Assembly: GCF_016786355.1 (NCBI RefSeq)
Contig: NZ_JADWYX010000047.1
Span: forward strand, 1-64,000
Reading direction: 5' to 3'
Length of the DNA: 64,000 nucleotides
Origin: Frankia sp. AgB1.9
Lineage (GTDB): Bacteria; Actinomycetota; Actinomycetes; Frankiales; Frankiaceae
The position numbers and the translations under genes are program-made. The notes below the pieces were generated by a model. It did no database searches. It was not told the origin of the DNA and was given only the letters and a program-made list of their open reading frames with translations. Below, in pieces: positions 1-8,783 of this stretch (its first letter is position 1; each line of letters opens with the position of its first letter).

Positions 1-21
1 CGCCCGTTCCGGCCGATCGCC

Positions 22-912
22 CTAGGCTTCGCCGTAGCGGCGCTTGAGGGCCAGGCCGGCGGCGACGCCACCGGCGAGGGCGCCGAGACCGGCCGCGGTG
101 GGGATGCCGACCTTGGCTGCCTTGCGCGCGGTGCGGAAGTCCTTGATGGTCCAGTCGCGGTCCTTGGCAGCGGACTTCAGGTCCGGGTCAGGGTTGACGG
201 CGACGGGATTGCCGACCATGGACAGCATCGGCAGGTCGTTGATCGAGTCCGAGTACGCCCAGCAGCGGGTCAGGTCGAGGTGCTCCCGGTCGGCGAGCGC
301 GCGGACAGCCGCGGCCTTGCCGGGGCCGTGCAGCGGGTCACCGACCAGGTGGCCCGTGTACCGGCCGTCGACGACCTCGGAGACGGTGCCGAGGGCGCCG
401 GTCAGGCCGAGCCGGCGGGCGATGATCGAGGCCAGCTCGACCGGTGTGGCCGTGACCAGCCAGACCCGGTGGCCGGCGTCGAGATGTTGCTGCGCGAGCG
501 CGAGCGTGCCCGAGTAGATCTGCTCGGCCATCCGCTCGTCGTAGATCTCCTCGCCGTAGCGGACGATCTCGCTGACCTCCCGGCCGGCCACGAAGGCGAG
601 CGCCGCCTCCTTGGCGTTGTGCATGCCGTTCGGGTCCTCCATGCCGCGCAACCGGTAGCTGACGTGCTGCCAGCCGAACTTCAGCAGGTCGCGCGAGTCG
701 AAGAAGTCGCGCGCCGCGAGTCCCCGGGCGAAATAGAAGATCGACGCGCCGGCCATCATCGTGTTGTCCACGTCGAAGAACGCGGCCGCCGTGGGGTCCG
801 GCGGTGGCTTCGGTACGGCCTCGGCCGCCACCTTCAGCGCGGCGGTCGCCGCGGCGTCGGCGGCCGCGGCGTCCACGTCGGTCGTGTCATCCTTGTGCGG
901 TCGCAACCACAT
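22..912 (-). CDS. HAD-superfamily phosphatase (SerB-like, subfamily IB)
   Basis: A 296-residue cytoplasmic or membrane-tethered phosphatase of the haloacid dehalogenase superfamily, subfamily IB (phosphoserine-phosphatase-like). Visible motifs: DVDNT at residues 47-51 (nucleophile Asp47), TAT at 154-156 (motif II), a lysine near 199 (motif III) and DSIND at 222-226 (motif IV). The first 40 residues are Ala-rich and not conserved in the family; residues about 271-290 are hydrophobic and end in basic residues, so a C-terminal membrane anchor is possible. The ATG was chosen because GGGAG lies about 6 bases upstream; the reading frame stays open much further upstream, but that part is low-quality coding sequence. 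It is divergent from the glutaredoxin-like gene. The substrate cannot be read from sequence. Confidence 0.85.
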   Translation of the reverse strand: MWLRPHKDDTTDVDAAAADAAATAALKVAAEAVPKPPPDPTAAAFFDVDNTMMAGASIFYFARGLAARDFFDSRDLLKFGWQHVSYRLRGMEDPNGMHNAKEAALAFVAGREVSEIVRYGEEIYDERMAEQIYSGTLALAQQHLDAGHRVWLVTATPVELASIIARRLGLTGALGTVSEVVDGRYTGHLVGDPLHGPGKAAAVRALADREHLDLTRCWAYSDSINDLPMLSMVGNPVAVNPDPDLKSAAKDRDWTIKDFRTARKAAKVGIPTAAGLGALAGGVAAGLALKRRYGEA

Positions 913-1456
913 CTCATCTCCCGGCTGTCCACGGCTTGTGGCGCTCGGCTTCCGCGGCGCGTCGCGGGCGTCGCTGAGTGGCGCGCGGCGGGCCTGCGTC
1001 ACCACCGTGCGTGACCAGGTCCGGCCGCCATCCTGCCATCCGGACGGCGGTCCGGGAGCCGGCCCACCCGCCGCGCGCGACCGGCGCGCCGGGAAGCCCT
1101 GGCGTGTCCCGTGGCTCTGCCACTGGTGCCTCCGGAGGCGAGAAGAAGGACCATATCCCGTACTCCTTAGGCCTGCGCACCCGAGCCTACGGCCCGCCAG
1201 CCGGTGCGCGTCGCAGGAACTGCGCACCACACGCAGCTCGTTCCCCGCCCATGGGTACGGTCGGCGGACACGCGGTGACAGCGGCCGGACGTCCAGGTGA
1301 CGAACAGGTTGGCTGGCTGATGGTGATCGATCGGACATGATGGGTGACTGATCGAAGGGTGGCCGCCAGCACCCACGGCAGCCGGCCCGAGACGGGCCCC
1401 ACGCCGGGACTCGCCCAGCCGGGGGCAGACTCGACGGAACGAGGTGACGGTTGACG
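913..1456. other. Intergenic space between divergent genes
   Basis: This 544-base stretch separates two divergently transcribed genes and should carry both promoters. Several open frames cross it on both strands, but their composition is what high-GC DNA gives by chance and none has a recognisable domain or a good ribosome site. I see no strong repeat, hairpin or consensus promoter. Confidence 0.4.
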
Positions 1457-1735
1457 ATGTCGACGGGAGCAGCCGTGAGCGAGGCTCGGATCACTCTGAT
1501 CAGCAGGGTCGGCTGTCACCTTTGTGACGACGCCCGCACGGCGGTCGCCCGGGTCGCGGACGAGACCGGCGTCGGCTGGCGGGAGCTTGATGTGGATGCC
1601 GACCCGGAGCGGGCGGACGAGTACGGCGACCGGGTGCCCGTCGTCCTGGTCGACGGTCGCGAGCACGGCTACTGGCGGGTCGAGGAGGCACGCCTGCGCG
1701 ACGCCCTCGCCGGTCGCCGCTGGTCGCTGCGCTGA
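1457..1735 (+). CDS. Glutaredoxin-like protein (DUF836 type)
   Basis: A small (92-residue) thioredoxin-fold protein of the glutaredoxin-like DUF836 family. The CxxC site is CHLC at residues 20-23, near the end of the first beta strand as expected, and a cis-proline-like VPVV segment follows in the second half. Probable role: thiol-disulfide exchange in the cytoplasm, partner unknown. ATG was preferred to the in-frame TTG six bases upstream because GAGGTG lies about 10 bases before the ATG but only 4 before the TTG. In actinomycetes this family often sits directly before rex and hemA, which supports the call. It ends about 30 bases before the Rex-type promoter. Confidence 0.85.
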   Translation: MSTGAAVSEARITLISRVGCHLCDDARTAVARVADETGVGWRELDVDADPERADEYGDRVPVVLVDGREHGYWRVEEARLRDALAGRRWSLR

Positions 1736-1768
1736 CCCGTCCTGACGGCGATACCACCATCCGAAACT

Positions 1769-1797
1769 TTGTGAACTCTTTCACGAAGTCGTAGACT
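1769..1797 (+). promoter_or_regulatory. Promoter with Rex operator upstream of rex-hemACDB
   Basis: The 18-base sequence TTGTGAACTCTTTCACGA (1769-1786) differs by one base from the actinobacterial Rex operator pattern TTGTGAAN4TTCACAA. Its first six bases also serve as a -35 hexamer (TTGTGA), followed after 17 bases by TAGACT as a -10 (1792-1797). A bound Rex dimer would cover the -35 element and block transcription. The next gene is rex itself, so this implies autorepression and redox control of heme synthesis. The start point should be near 1804, leaving a leader of about 250 bases. Confidence 0.82.
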
Positions 1798-1928
1798 CAC
1801 CCCATGCTCGGGCATGGTGCCGCGCGCGATCGGCGTGGTCGCTGGCCGGGCGTGCCGGCCGGGTGCGTCAGTCGGTCGCCTCAGCTGGACAGCCGGCGAC
1901 CGGGCCACCGCTCCCCGCCTCGACAGAC

Positions 1929-1998
1929 TGAGCCTTTCCTTCGTGGCCTCCGACCAGGGCTCGACGACCTGGGGCCTCGGTGAGACGGGAAAGGCTCA
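1929..1998 (+). other. Long-range inverted repeat in the rex leader
   Basis: TGAGCCTTTCC (1929-1939) is exactly complementary to GGAAAGGCTCA (1988-1998), an 11-bp stem closing a 48-base loop. Inside the loop CCAGG (1953-1957) can pair with CCTGG (1968-1972). The element lies in the untranslated leader of rex, about 55 bases before its start codon. It does not match a riboswitch class that I recognise. Confidence 0.45.
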
Positions 1999-2053
1999 CT
2001 GCTGCCGCGAACCACGCCCGGCCGCGGCCAGACCGCTGGAGGAGCCGCGCCTC

Positions 2054-2962
2054 ATGAGCCCGTCCCGGCGCCCGTCGACGAGGGAGAAGCGACCCCGTCC
2101 GGCGGTACCCGAGGCGACAGTCGCCCGGCTGCCGCTCTATCTGCGGGTGCTCACGGGTCTGGCCGATGACGGCGTCGAGACCGTGTCGTCGGACACGCTG
2201 GCCGCCGCCGCAGGGGTCACCTCGGCGAAGGTTCGAAAGGACCTCTCGCACCTCGGTTCCTACGGCACCCGAGGCGTTGGCTACGACGTCGACGTGTTGC
2301 TGGACCGGATCTCGGCGCGCCTGGGGCTGACCGAGGACCGGGGCGTGATGCTGGTCGGAGTAGGTAATCTCGGGCACGCGCTCGCGCGCTATGGCGGTTT
2401 TCCGGCGCGTGGGTTCCGGATTGTCGCGCTCGTCGACGCCGATCCCGCTCGTGCCGGTGAGCTCGTCGGCGGGGTGGAGATCCGGCCGGTCGTCGAGCTG
2501 GAAAGACTGATCGAGGACTATCAGGTGACGATCGGTGTGATCTGTACCCCGGCCGCGGCGGCGCAGCAGGTCTGCGACCGACTGGTTGCCTCGGGGGTCA
2601 CCAGCATCCTCAATTTCGCCCCGGTTGTGCTGTCCGTGCCTGACGGGGTCGATGTGCGTAAGGTCGATCTGGCGGTCGAGCTGCAGATCCTGTCGTTCCA
2701 CGAGGCCCGCAAACGTCCGGACCGGTCCGCCGAGCCGCGCATCCGGCCGGTCGCCCCGGGCACGCTCCCTCTTGAGGGGGCAATCGGCGCGCTCTCCCCG
2801 GACGGGGCGACAGGCTCGCGGCCCGAACTGCGCACCCTGGCGACGGAAGGGCGCACCCTGGGAATCGCCCCGGCGGAGCGCGGGGACGCGGAGCCGGCGC
2901 CTACAACGGCGGCCGGAACGGAGGCCGTGATGCGGCTGGCCACAGGAAGTGAGGGCTCGTGA
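2054..2962 (+). CDS. rex: Redox-sensing transcriptional repressor Rex
   Basis: Rex senses the NADH/NAD+ ratio and represses respiratory genes when NADH is low. The 302-residue protein has a winged-helix N-terminal domain (about 22-75, with the [19 protein letters not shown] stretch typical of Rex) and a Rossmann domain with GVGNLG at 102-107 for NADH. The last 80 residues are a variable tail. The ATG follows GGAGCCGCGCCTC; the frame continues upstream through the leader, but similarity to Rex begins only after this ATG. It heads the heme operon and overlaps hemA by four bases (GTGA). The operator at 1769 predicts autorepression. This rex-hemA arrangement is known from Streptomyces. Confidence 0.96.
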   Translation: MSPSRRPSTREKRPRPAVPEATVARLPLYLRVLTGLADDGVETVSSDTLAAAAGVTSAKVRKDLSHLGSYGTRGVGYDVDVLLDRISARLGLTEDRGVMLVGVGNLGHALARYGGFPARGFRIVALVDADPARAGELVGGVEIRPVVELERLIEDYQVTIGVICTPAAAAQQVCDRLVASGVTSILNFAPVVLSVPDGVDVRKVDLAVELQILSFHEARKRPDRSAEPRIRPVAPGTLPLEGAIGALSPDGATGSRPELRTLATEGRTLGIAPAERGDAEPAPTTAAGTEAVMRLATGSEGS

Positions 2963-4350
2963 GCCTCCTCGCCGTCGGGCTGAACCACCGGACCGCGCCG
3001 AACGCGTTACTGGAGCTCGCCGCGGTCTCGGGCGACGATGCCCCGAAGGTCCTCGGCGAACTGGTCCAGGCCGACCACGTGGTCGAGGCCATAGTGCTGT
3101 CCACCTGCAACCGCACCGAGATCTACGCCGAGGTCGACACGTTCCACGGTGGCCTCGCCGACATCTCCGACACGCTGTCCCGCGTCTGCGGGGTCGAGCT
3201 GTCCGAGCTGTCGCCGCACCTGTACGTCCATCACGAGGCGCGCGCGGTAGGGCACCTGTTCTCGGTGGTCTGCGGCCTGGACTCGATGCTCGTCGGCGAG
3301 AGCCAGATCCTCGGCCAGGTCCGCGGTGCCTTCCGCGGCGCCCAGGAGGCCGGCACGGCCGGCGGTGCCCTCGCCGCTCTGTTCCAGACGGCGCTGCGGG
3401 TCGGAAAGCGGGCTCACAGCGAGACGTCCATCGACGCCGCCGGAGCGTCGATCGTCTCGGTCGGCCTGCAGATCGCCGCCGGCAGCCTCGACGTCCGGCG
3501 CCCGGAGCGGCTGTCCACGGACGTGACCGGGATCGACGGAGACACATCGGAAGCCGAGCTCACCGACTCGGCCAGCCAGCCCCTCGTGGGCTGTCGGGTC
3601 CTCATCATCGGCGCCGGCTCGGTCGGTGCCCTGACGGCGGCGACCGTCCGGCGGGCGGGGGCCGTCGACCTTGTGGTCGCGAACCGCACCCCGGCCCGGG
3701 CCGCTGCGATCGCCGAGAACCATGGTGCCCGCGTCGTGGGCCTCGCCGACCTGCCGCACGAGGTCGGCCAGGCGGACCTGGTCGTCTCCTCGACCGGAGC
3801 CACCGGCCTGGTGGTCACCTACGAGATGGTCGAGGCGGCCTCGGTGGGCCGGTCCGGCCGGCCGCTGGTCTTCCTCGACCTCGCCCTGCCGCACGACATC
3901 GACCCGGCGGTGCGCGCGCTGCCCGGAGTCACTCTCGTCGACCTGGAGTCGCTGCGGGTCGCGCTCGACGGCGCGCAGGTCTCGCACGACCTGGAGGCGG
4001 TGCGCGCGCTGGTGGCCTCCGAGGTCGCCGGGTTCCTCAACAAGCGCGGGGCCGTCCGGGTCGCGCCGACGGTCGTCGCGCTGCGGGCCCAGGCCGCCGC
4101 GATCGTGCAGGACGAACTCGACCGGCTGCGTGGCCGGCTGCCTGACCTGGACGCCCGGGAGTGGGAGATGGTCACCGGGACCGTCCGCCGCGTCGTCGAC
4201 AAGCTGCTGCACGCGCCGACGGTGCGGGTCCAGCAGCTCGCCGGCGGGCCTGGTGGCGACTCCTACGCCGAGGCGCTGCGCGAACTCTTCGACCTACCCA
4301 GGGAGGTGCCGGCCGTCGTGTCGGCCCCCGACCTGCTGGAGCAGCCGTGA
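2959..4350 (+). CDS. hemA: Glutamyl-tRNA reductase
   Basis: Catalyses the NADPH-dependent reduction of glutamyl-tRNA(Glu) to glutamate-1-semialdehyde, the first committed step of C5 tetrapyrrole synthesis. The 463-residue protein shows the catalytic STCNRTE block with Cys50, the [20 protein letters not shown] region, an NADP-binding GAGSVG and a C-terminal dimerisation helix. A stretch of about 30 extra residues ([20 protein letters not shown] and following) precedes the nucleotide-binding domain and makes the protein somewhat longer than the usual 420-450. The GTG start overlaps the rex stop, implying translational coupling. Its product is used by HemL, encoded at 16.9 kb. Confidence 0.97.
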   Translation: MSLLAVGLNHRTAPNALLELAAVSGDDAPKVLGELVQADHVVEAIVLSTCNRTEIYAEVDTFHGGLADISDTLSRVCGVELSELSPHLYVHHEARAVGHLFSVVCGLDSMLVGESQILGQVRGAFRGAQEAGTAGGALAALFQTALRVGKRAHSETSIDAAGASIVSVGLQIAAGSLDVRRPERLSTDVTGIDGDTSEAELTDSASQPLVGCRVLIIGAGSVGALTAATVRRAGAVDLVVANRTPARAAAIAENHGARVVGLADLPHEVGQADLVVSSTGATGLVVTYEMVEAASVGRSGRPLVFLDLALPHDIDPAVRALPGVTLVDLESLRVALDGAQVSHDLEAVRALVASEVAGFLNKRGAVRVAPTVVALRAQAAAIVQDELDRLRGRLPDLDAREWEMVTGTVRRVVDKLLHAPTVRVQQLAGGPGGDSYAEALRELFDLPREVPAVVSAPDLLEQP

Positions 4351-5489
4351 CCTCCTCGTCCTCGACCTCGTTGTACCCGCTCGGCCCGGCCGGCCGGCGG
4401 CCCTCCACCGCGGCCCGGCAGGCGCCGGCGTCGGCGGTCGAGGCCGGCGGGCTCCCGAGCCGGCTGAGGCTGGGGACCAGGCGCTCCGCGCTCGCGCTCG
4501 CGCAGTCCGGAATGGTGGCCGACGAGCTGCGCACCCGGCTCGGCATCGAGGTCGACCTGGTCCACGTCGTCACCGAGGGCGACCGCAACCGGGCCGAGAT
4601 CAGCCAGCTCGGGAGCACCGGGGTGTGGGTCAGCGCCCTGCGAGAGGCGCTGCTGGCCGGCGAGGTCGACCTGGCCGTGCATTCGCTCAAGGATCTTCCG
4701 ACGGCGCCCCCGGAGGGCATCACGCTCGCCGCGATCCCACCGCGTGAGGACGTCCGCGACGTGCTCGTCTCGCCGACCGGCCGCACGCTCGCCGAGCTCG
4801 GCCCCGGCGCACGGATCGGCACCGGCGCGCCCCGTCGGGCGGCCCAGCTGCGAGCGCTCGGACTCGGCCTGGACGTGGTGCCGATCCGCGGCAACGTGGA
4901 CACCCGGATCAAGAAGGCGATCGACGGCGAGGTCGACGCCGTCGTGCTGGCCCGGGCCGGGCTCGCCCGCCTGGACCGGCTGGACGCGATCACGGAGCTG
5001 CTGGAGCCGGAGGTGATGCTTCCGGCTCCGGGCCAGGGCGCGCTCGCGATCGAGTGCGTGGCCACGACGCTCGCTCCGCTGACCCTGCTGACGGTCGGCA
5101 CCCCGGAGGACCAGGGGGCGGTCACGGGGATGAGCTGCCCCGTCGCGCCCGGAAGCGGAGTTGAGATTCCGCTTGAGCGGCTGCTACGGTTTGTGCTCGA
5201 CGATGCACCGTCGTCCGTGGCGGTCAGAGCGGAACGCGCCTTCCTGGCGGCGATCGAGGCGGGTTGCACCGCTCCGGTCGGCGCGCTGGCGCAGGTTCTT
5301 CCGGCTCGTGGGCAGGTGTCTGCCAGCGGGGGTGAGGTTCGCCTGCGCGCGGTGGTCGCGTCGCTGGACGGAACGACCGTCCTGCGACGTGAGCTGGAAG
5401 GTCCGGCCGCCGACCCCGAAGCGCTGGGCAGGCGCCTCGCGGACGACCTGCTGTCCGCAGGAGCACACACGCTGATGGGAATCCGCTGA
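4347..5489 (+). CDS. hemC: Hydroxymethylbilane synthase (porphobilinogen deaminase)
   Basis: Polymerises four porphobilinogen molecules to hydroxymethylbilane. In the 380-residue protein I see the N-terminal [13 protein letters not shown] block, HSLKD at 112-116 (the catalytic Asp is D116), the RGNVDTRI segment and the cofactor-bearing Cys307 in [10 protein letters not shown]. Two things are unusual: a 38-residue Ala/Ser/Pro-rich N-terminal extension, and an insertion of roughly 45 residues (about 238-285) between [11 protein letters not shown] and AVRAERAFL, where relatives have only a short link. The GTG start overlaps the hemA stop by four bases; the upstream in-frame part lies inside hemA and is not used. 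Confidence 0.96.
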   Translation: MTSSSSTSLYPLGPAGRRPSTAARQAPASAVEAGGLPSRLRLGTRRSALALAQSGMVADELRTRLGIEVDLVHVVTEGDRNRAEISQLGSTGVWVSALREALLAGEVDLAVHSLKDLPTAPPEGITLAAIPPREDVRDVLVSPTGRTLAELGPGARIGTGAPRRAAQLRALGLGLDVVPIRGNVDTRIKKAIDGEVDAVVLARAGLARLDRLDAITELLEPEVMLPAPGQGALAIECVATTLAPLTLLTVGTPEDQGAVTGMSCPVAPGSGVEIPLERLLRFVLDDAPSSVAVRAERAFLAAIEAGCTAPVGALAQVLPARGQVSASGGEVRLRAVVASLDGTTVLRRELEGPAADPEALGRRLADDLLSAGAHTLMGIR

Positions 5490-5493
5490 CGTC

Positions 5494-7347
5494 ATGGCCA
5501 CTCGACGAACGAAGAAGCCAGTATCCCCGGTCGCCCTGGTGGGCGCCGGGCCCCGTGACCCCGGCCTGCTGACCGTGCTGGCCGTCGAGACCCTGCAAGC
5601 CGCCGACGTCGTCGTCGCGGACCCGGATGTCGCGCCGGCGGTGCTCGAACCGCTGGCCGCCGAGGTCCTCAAGATCGGCGACCTGGACGCGCCGAAGCCG
5701 ATCCGGGACGCGGAGGCCGCGACGGCCGCCGTCGTCAGCCGGGCGCGCGCCGGTGACAAGGTCGTCCGGCTCTACTCGTCCGACCCCTGGCTCACCCGGA
5801 TCGGCGCGAACGACGCGCAGTCGCTGGCCAAGGCCAAGATCCCCTACAAGGTCATCCCCGGGGTCGCCACCGGCGCGGCCGTCTCGACGTACGCGGGCGT
5901 CGCCCCCGGCCTTCCGGTGACCTACGCGAGCACGACCGGCGTCTTCTCGTCCAGCGGCGAGCTGCCGGCGGCCTCGCCGTTCGGGCCCGACGCCGTCGGC
6001 CTTGGCTCATCGCCGTTCGGCACGTCGCGCGGCCTGATCGGCCGGCCGCTCGGCGGTTCGCTGGGCGGCGGCCTCGGCGGCGGGCTGGGCTCCAGTGGTC
6101 TCGGCGGCGGCCTCGGCAGCGGCGGGCTGGGCGGTGGCCTCGGTGGCGGGCTCGGCCTCGGTGCCGGGTTCGGCGGCCTGGGCGGCACCGTCGCGGGCGT
6201 CTCGGACGTCGACTGGGCCGGCCTCGCGCAGACCCCGGGCACCCTCGTGATCACCGCGGCGCCGAACGAGATCGGCAAGGTCGCGACGGCTCTTGTCGAG
6301 CACGGCCGGCCGGGCGACACCCCGACCGCGGTCACCGTCGACGGCACCACGACCGACCAGCGCACCGTCAGCTCGACCCTCGACCGGATCGAGAACGACG
6401 CCGCGCCGCTGCTGGCGAACTCCAGTCAGCCGCCGTCCCAGATCGTGCTCTCGATCGGCCCGGTGGTCGCCACCCGGTCGAAGCTCTCCTGGTGGGAGAC
6501 GCGGGCGCTGTTCGGCTGGACCGTGCTGGTGCCGCGGACCAAGGAGCAGGCCGCGATCCTCTCCGACCTACTGCGCTCGCACGGCGCGAGCCCGCTGGAG
6601 GTGCCGACGATCGCCGTCGAGCCGCCGCGGACCGCCGCCCCGATGGAGCGGGCCATCACCGGCCTGGTCTCCGGTCGCTACCAGTGGGTTGCCTTCACGT
6701 CGGTCAACGCGGTCAAGGCCGTGCAGGAGAAGGTCGAGGAGCGCAGCCTTGACGCCCGTTCGTTCGCCGGCGTCAAGGTCGCGGCGATCGGCGAGGCGAC
6801 GGCGGAGGCGCTGCGGTCCTTCGGCATCCGGCCCGACCTCGTGCCTGCGGGCCAGCAGTCGTCGGAGGGCCTGCTCGCCGACTGGCCGGAGTACGACAGC
6901 TCGCTCGACCTGCTCGACCGGGTGCTGCTGCCCCGGGCCGACATCGCCACCGAGATCCTCGAGGCGGGCCTGAAGGAGCGCGGCTGGCAGGTCGACGACG
7001 TCACCGCGTACCGGACCGTGCGCGCCGCGCCGCCGCCCGCCCCGATCCGGGAGGCCCTCAAGGGGGGCAGGGTCGACGCGGTCGTGTTCACCTCGTCCTC
7101 CACAGTGCGCAACCTGGTCGGTATCGCGGGCAAGCCGCACGAGACGACCGTCATCGCGTGCATCGGCCCGAAGACCGCGGAGACCGCGCAGGAGCTGGGC
7201 CTGCGGGTCGACGTCGAGGCACCGGAGGCGACGATCGCCTCGCTGGTCACCGCGCTCGCCGACTTCGCCGCCGAGCACCGCGAGGAGCTCGGCAAGGTCG
7301 GCCCGCTCGCCGCCCGGCTGCCCAAGCCGCGCCGAGGCCGACGGTGA
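5494..7347 (+). CDS. hemD: Uroporphyrinogen-III synthase fused to a methyltransferase-like domain
   Basis: The C-terminal half (about 340-605) is a uroporphyrinogen-III synthase: it has LVPRTKEQA at the start, VAFTSVNAV and VVFTSSSTV repeats of the two-lobed fold, and IGPKTAETA near the end. The first 320 residues resemble uroporphyrinogen-III C-methyltransferase, but key motifs are altered: GAGPRDPG at 17-24 where active enzymes have GAGPGDPG, and SSDP at 95-98 instead of GGDP, with the following RGGEE motif missing. A glycine/leucine-rich tract (about 178-232) breaks the domain. I infer that HemD is active and the methyltransferase part is not. It starts four bases after hemC. Confidence 0.93.
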   Translation: MATRRTKKPVSPVALVGAGPRDPGLLTVLAVETLQAADVVVADPDVAPAVLEPLAAEVLKIGDLDAPKPIRDAEAATAAVVSRARAGDKVVRLYSSDPWLTRIGANDAQSLAKAKIPYKVIPGVATGAAVSTYAGVAPGLPVTYASTTGVFSSSGELPAASPFGPDAVGLGSSPFGTSRGLIGRPLGGSLGGGLGGGLGSSGLGGGLGSGGLGGGLGGGLGLGAGFGGLGGTVAGVSDVDWAGLAQTPGTLVITAAPNEIGKVATALVEHGRPGDTPTAVTVDGTTTDQRTVSSTLDRIENDAAPLLANSSQPPSQIVLSIGPVVATRSKLSWWETRALFGWTVLVPRTKEQAAILSDLLRSHGASPLEVPTIAVEPPRTAAPMERAITGLVSGRYQWVAFTSVNAVKAVQEKVEERSLDARSFAGVKVAAIGEATAEALRSFGIRPDLVPAGQQSSEGLLADWPEYDSSLDLLDRVLLPRADIATEILEAGLKERGWQVDDVTAYRTVRAAPPPAPIREALKGGRVDAVVFTSSSTVRNLVGIAGKPHETTVIACIGPKTAETAQELGLRVDVEAPEATIASLVTALADFAAEHREELGKVGPLAARLPKPRRGRR

Positions 7348-8366
7348 CCATCGGGGGCCGGCCGGCGGGCGGTTCGGCCGCCGGCTTCCCGCTGGCCCGG
7401 CCGCGCCGGCTGCGCCGCACGCCGGCGCTGCGCCGGCTGGTGTCGGACGTGCGGCTGCATCCGGCGGACCTGATCCTCCCGGCCTTCGTCAAGGAGGGCG
7501 TCAGCGAGCCGGTCCCCGTCGGTTCGATGCCCGGCGTCGTCCAGCACACCAGGGACTCGCTGCGCAAGGCGGCCGCCGAGGCTGCCGAGGCAGGCGTCGG
7601 CGGGATCATCCTGTTCGGCGTGCCGGCTGAGAAGGACGCCCGTGGCTCGGCCGCCGACGACCCGGACGGGATCGTGCAGCTCGCCATCGCGGACCTCGTG
7701 TCCGAGGTGGGTGGGTCGATGGTCGTCATGGCCGACCTCTGCCTCGACGAGTACACCGACCACGGCCACTGCGGCCTGCTCACCGAGACCGGCGATGTGG
7801 ACAACGACGCGACACTGGAGCGGTACGCCTCGATCGCGGTCGCGCAGGCGCGCGCCGGCGTCGAGGTGGTCGCGCCGAGCGGGATGATGGACGGCCAGGT
7901 CGGCGCGATCCGGGCGGCTCTGGACGGCGCCGGGTACCCGGACCTGCCGATCCTGGCCTACTCCGCCAAGTACGCGTCGGCCTTCTACGGCCCGTTCCGG
8001 GAGGCAGCCGAGTGCGCGCCGCAGTTCGGCGACCGGGCCGGCTACCAGCAGGACCCGGCCCGCTCGGCCGCCGAGGCGCTGCGCGAGGTCGCGCTCGACC
8101 TGGCCGAGGGCGCGGACGCCGTGATGGTCAAGCCGGCGCTCGCGTACCTGGACGTCCTGCGGGCCGTCGCCGACTCCGTGGACGTGCCGGTCGCGGCCTA
8201 CCAGGTCTCCGGCGAGTACTCGATGGTCGAGGCCGCCGCAGCCAACGGCTGGGTCGACCGGGACCGGATCATCAGCGAGACGCTGACCGCGATTCACCGT
8301 GCGGGCGCCGACCTGATCCTCACCTACTGGGCCACCGAGGTAGCGCAGAAGCTGCGCCGCGCCTGA
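7344..8366 (+). CDS. hemB: Delta-aminolevulinic acid dehydratase (porphobilinogen synthase)
   Basis: Condenses two 5-aminolevulinate molecules to porphobilinogen. The 340-residue protein has the full family signature: Schiff-base lysine 263 in [11 protein letters not shown], the second active-site Lys209 in [12 protein letters not shown], and the metal loop [14 protein letters not shown] at 131-144. In that loop Cys133 and Cys143 are kept but the middle position is Asp135 rather than the third Cys of classical zinc enzymes, so metal use may be mixed. The GTG start overlaps the end of the hemD fusion by four bases; the in-frame sequence further upstream lies inside hemD. It is the last gene of the rex-heme operon. 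Confidence 0.97.
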   Translation: MTIGGRPAGGSAAGFPLARPRRLRRTPALRRLVSDVRLHPADLILPAFVKEGVSEPVPVGSMPGVVQHTRDSLRKAAAEAAEAGVGGIILFGVPAEKDARGSAADDPDGIVQLAIADLVSEVGGSMVVMADLCLDEYTDHGHCGLLTETGDVDNDATLERYASIAVAQARAGVEVVAPSGMMDGQVGAIRAALDGAGYPDLPILAYSAKYASAFYGPFREAAECAPQFGDRAGYQQDPARSAAEALREVALDLAEGADAVMVKPALAYLDVLRAVADSVDVPVAAYQVSGEYSMVEAAAANGWVDRDRIISETLTAIHRAGADLILTYWATEVAQKLRRA

Positions 8367-8474
8367 GGCGCCTTTCCACCAGGTACTGACCCCCTCCACC
8401 GAGTTCCGCGGCCAGTGGCGAAAGCCGCCGCTGGCCGCTCGGCGTTTCCGGACTTCGGCCGCTCAGCGATTTCT

Positions 8475-8493
8475 GGTACCCCCGGGGGGTACC
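8475..8493. promoter_or_regulatory. CsoR-type copper operator
   Basis: GGTACCCCCGGGGGGTACC is a near-perfect 19-base palindrome (five C against six G). It fits the GC-rich TAC/GTA-flanked operators bound by CsoR copper-sensing repressors in actinomycetes. It lies about 55 bases before the copper chaperone gene, where it could control both copper genes. No csoR gene is present in the window. Confidence 0.65.
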
Positions 8494-8548
8494 GTGGGAC
8501 TGTGGAGCGGCGTAGTCGGGGTGGCGCCGCCGGCCGGGAGGGATTGTT

Positions 8549-8752
8549 ATGACTGTCAGCACCTACACGGTGACCGGAATGACCTGCGGGCACTGTGTCC
8601 AGGCCGTGACCGAGGAGCTCTCCCAGCTGCCCGGCGTCACGGCGGTGAACGTCGACCTCGCCTCCGGGCAGGCCGAGGTGGGCAGCGAGGCGCCGCTGGA
8701 CAGTGCCGCCGTCCGCGCCGCCGTCGAAGAGGCCGGTTACCAGCTCGCCTGA
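8549..8752 (+). CDS. copZ: Copper chaperone, heavy-metal-associated domain
   Basis: A complete 67-residue heavy-metal-associated domain with GMTCGHC at residues 10-16, whose two cysteines bind Cu(I). It should pass copper to the ATPase encoded 31 bases downstream. The length is that of free-standing CopZ chaperones and there is no signal peptide, so it acts in the cytoplasm. The ATG follows GGGAGGGATTGTT. The palindrome at 8475 suggests copper-induced expression. Metal specificity other than copper is possible but less likely given the partner. Confidence 0.92.
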   Translation: MTVSTYTVTGMTCGHCVQAVTEELSQLPGVTAVNVDLASGQAEVGSEAPLDSAAVRAAVEEAGYQLA

Positions 8753-8783
8753 AACCGGCTCGGATCGGACGGAGGCGACGACG

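Noticed and set aside
913-1494. Extension of the HAD phosphatase by almost 200 residues upstream of its ATG
   Set aside because: The extra part is Arg/Pro/Ser-rich, shows no family similarity and lacks a ribosome site; the internal ATG has GGGAG at good spacing.
1929-1998. Cobalamin or other known riboswitch before rex-hemA
   Set aside because: No B12 box or other conserved riboswitch core could be recognised; only the inverted repeat is supported.
1814-2053. N-terminal extension of Rex by 80 residues through the leader
   Set aside because: No similarity to Rex, many rare codons for this genome (Cys, Ser clusters), and it contains the inverted repeat of the leader; the ATG at 2054 matches the normal Rex start.
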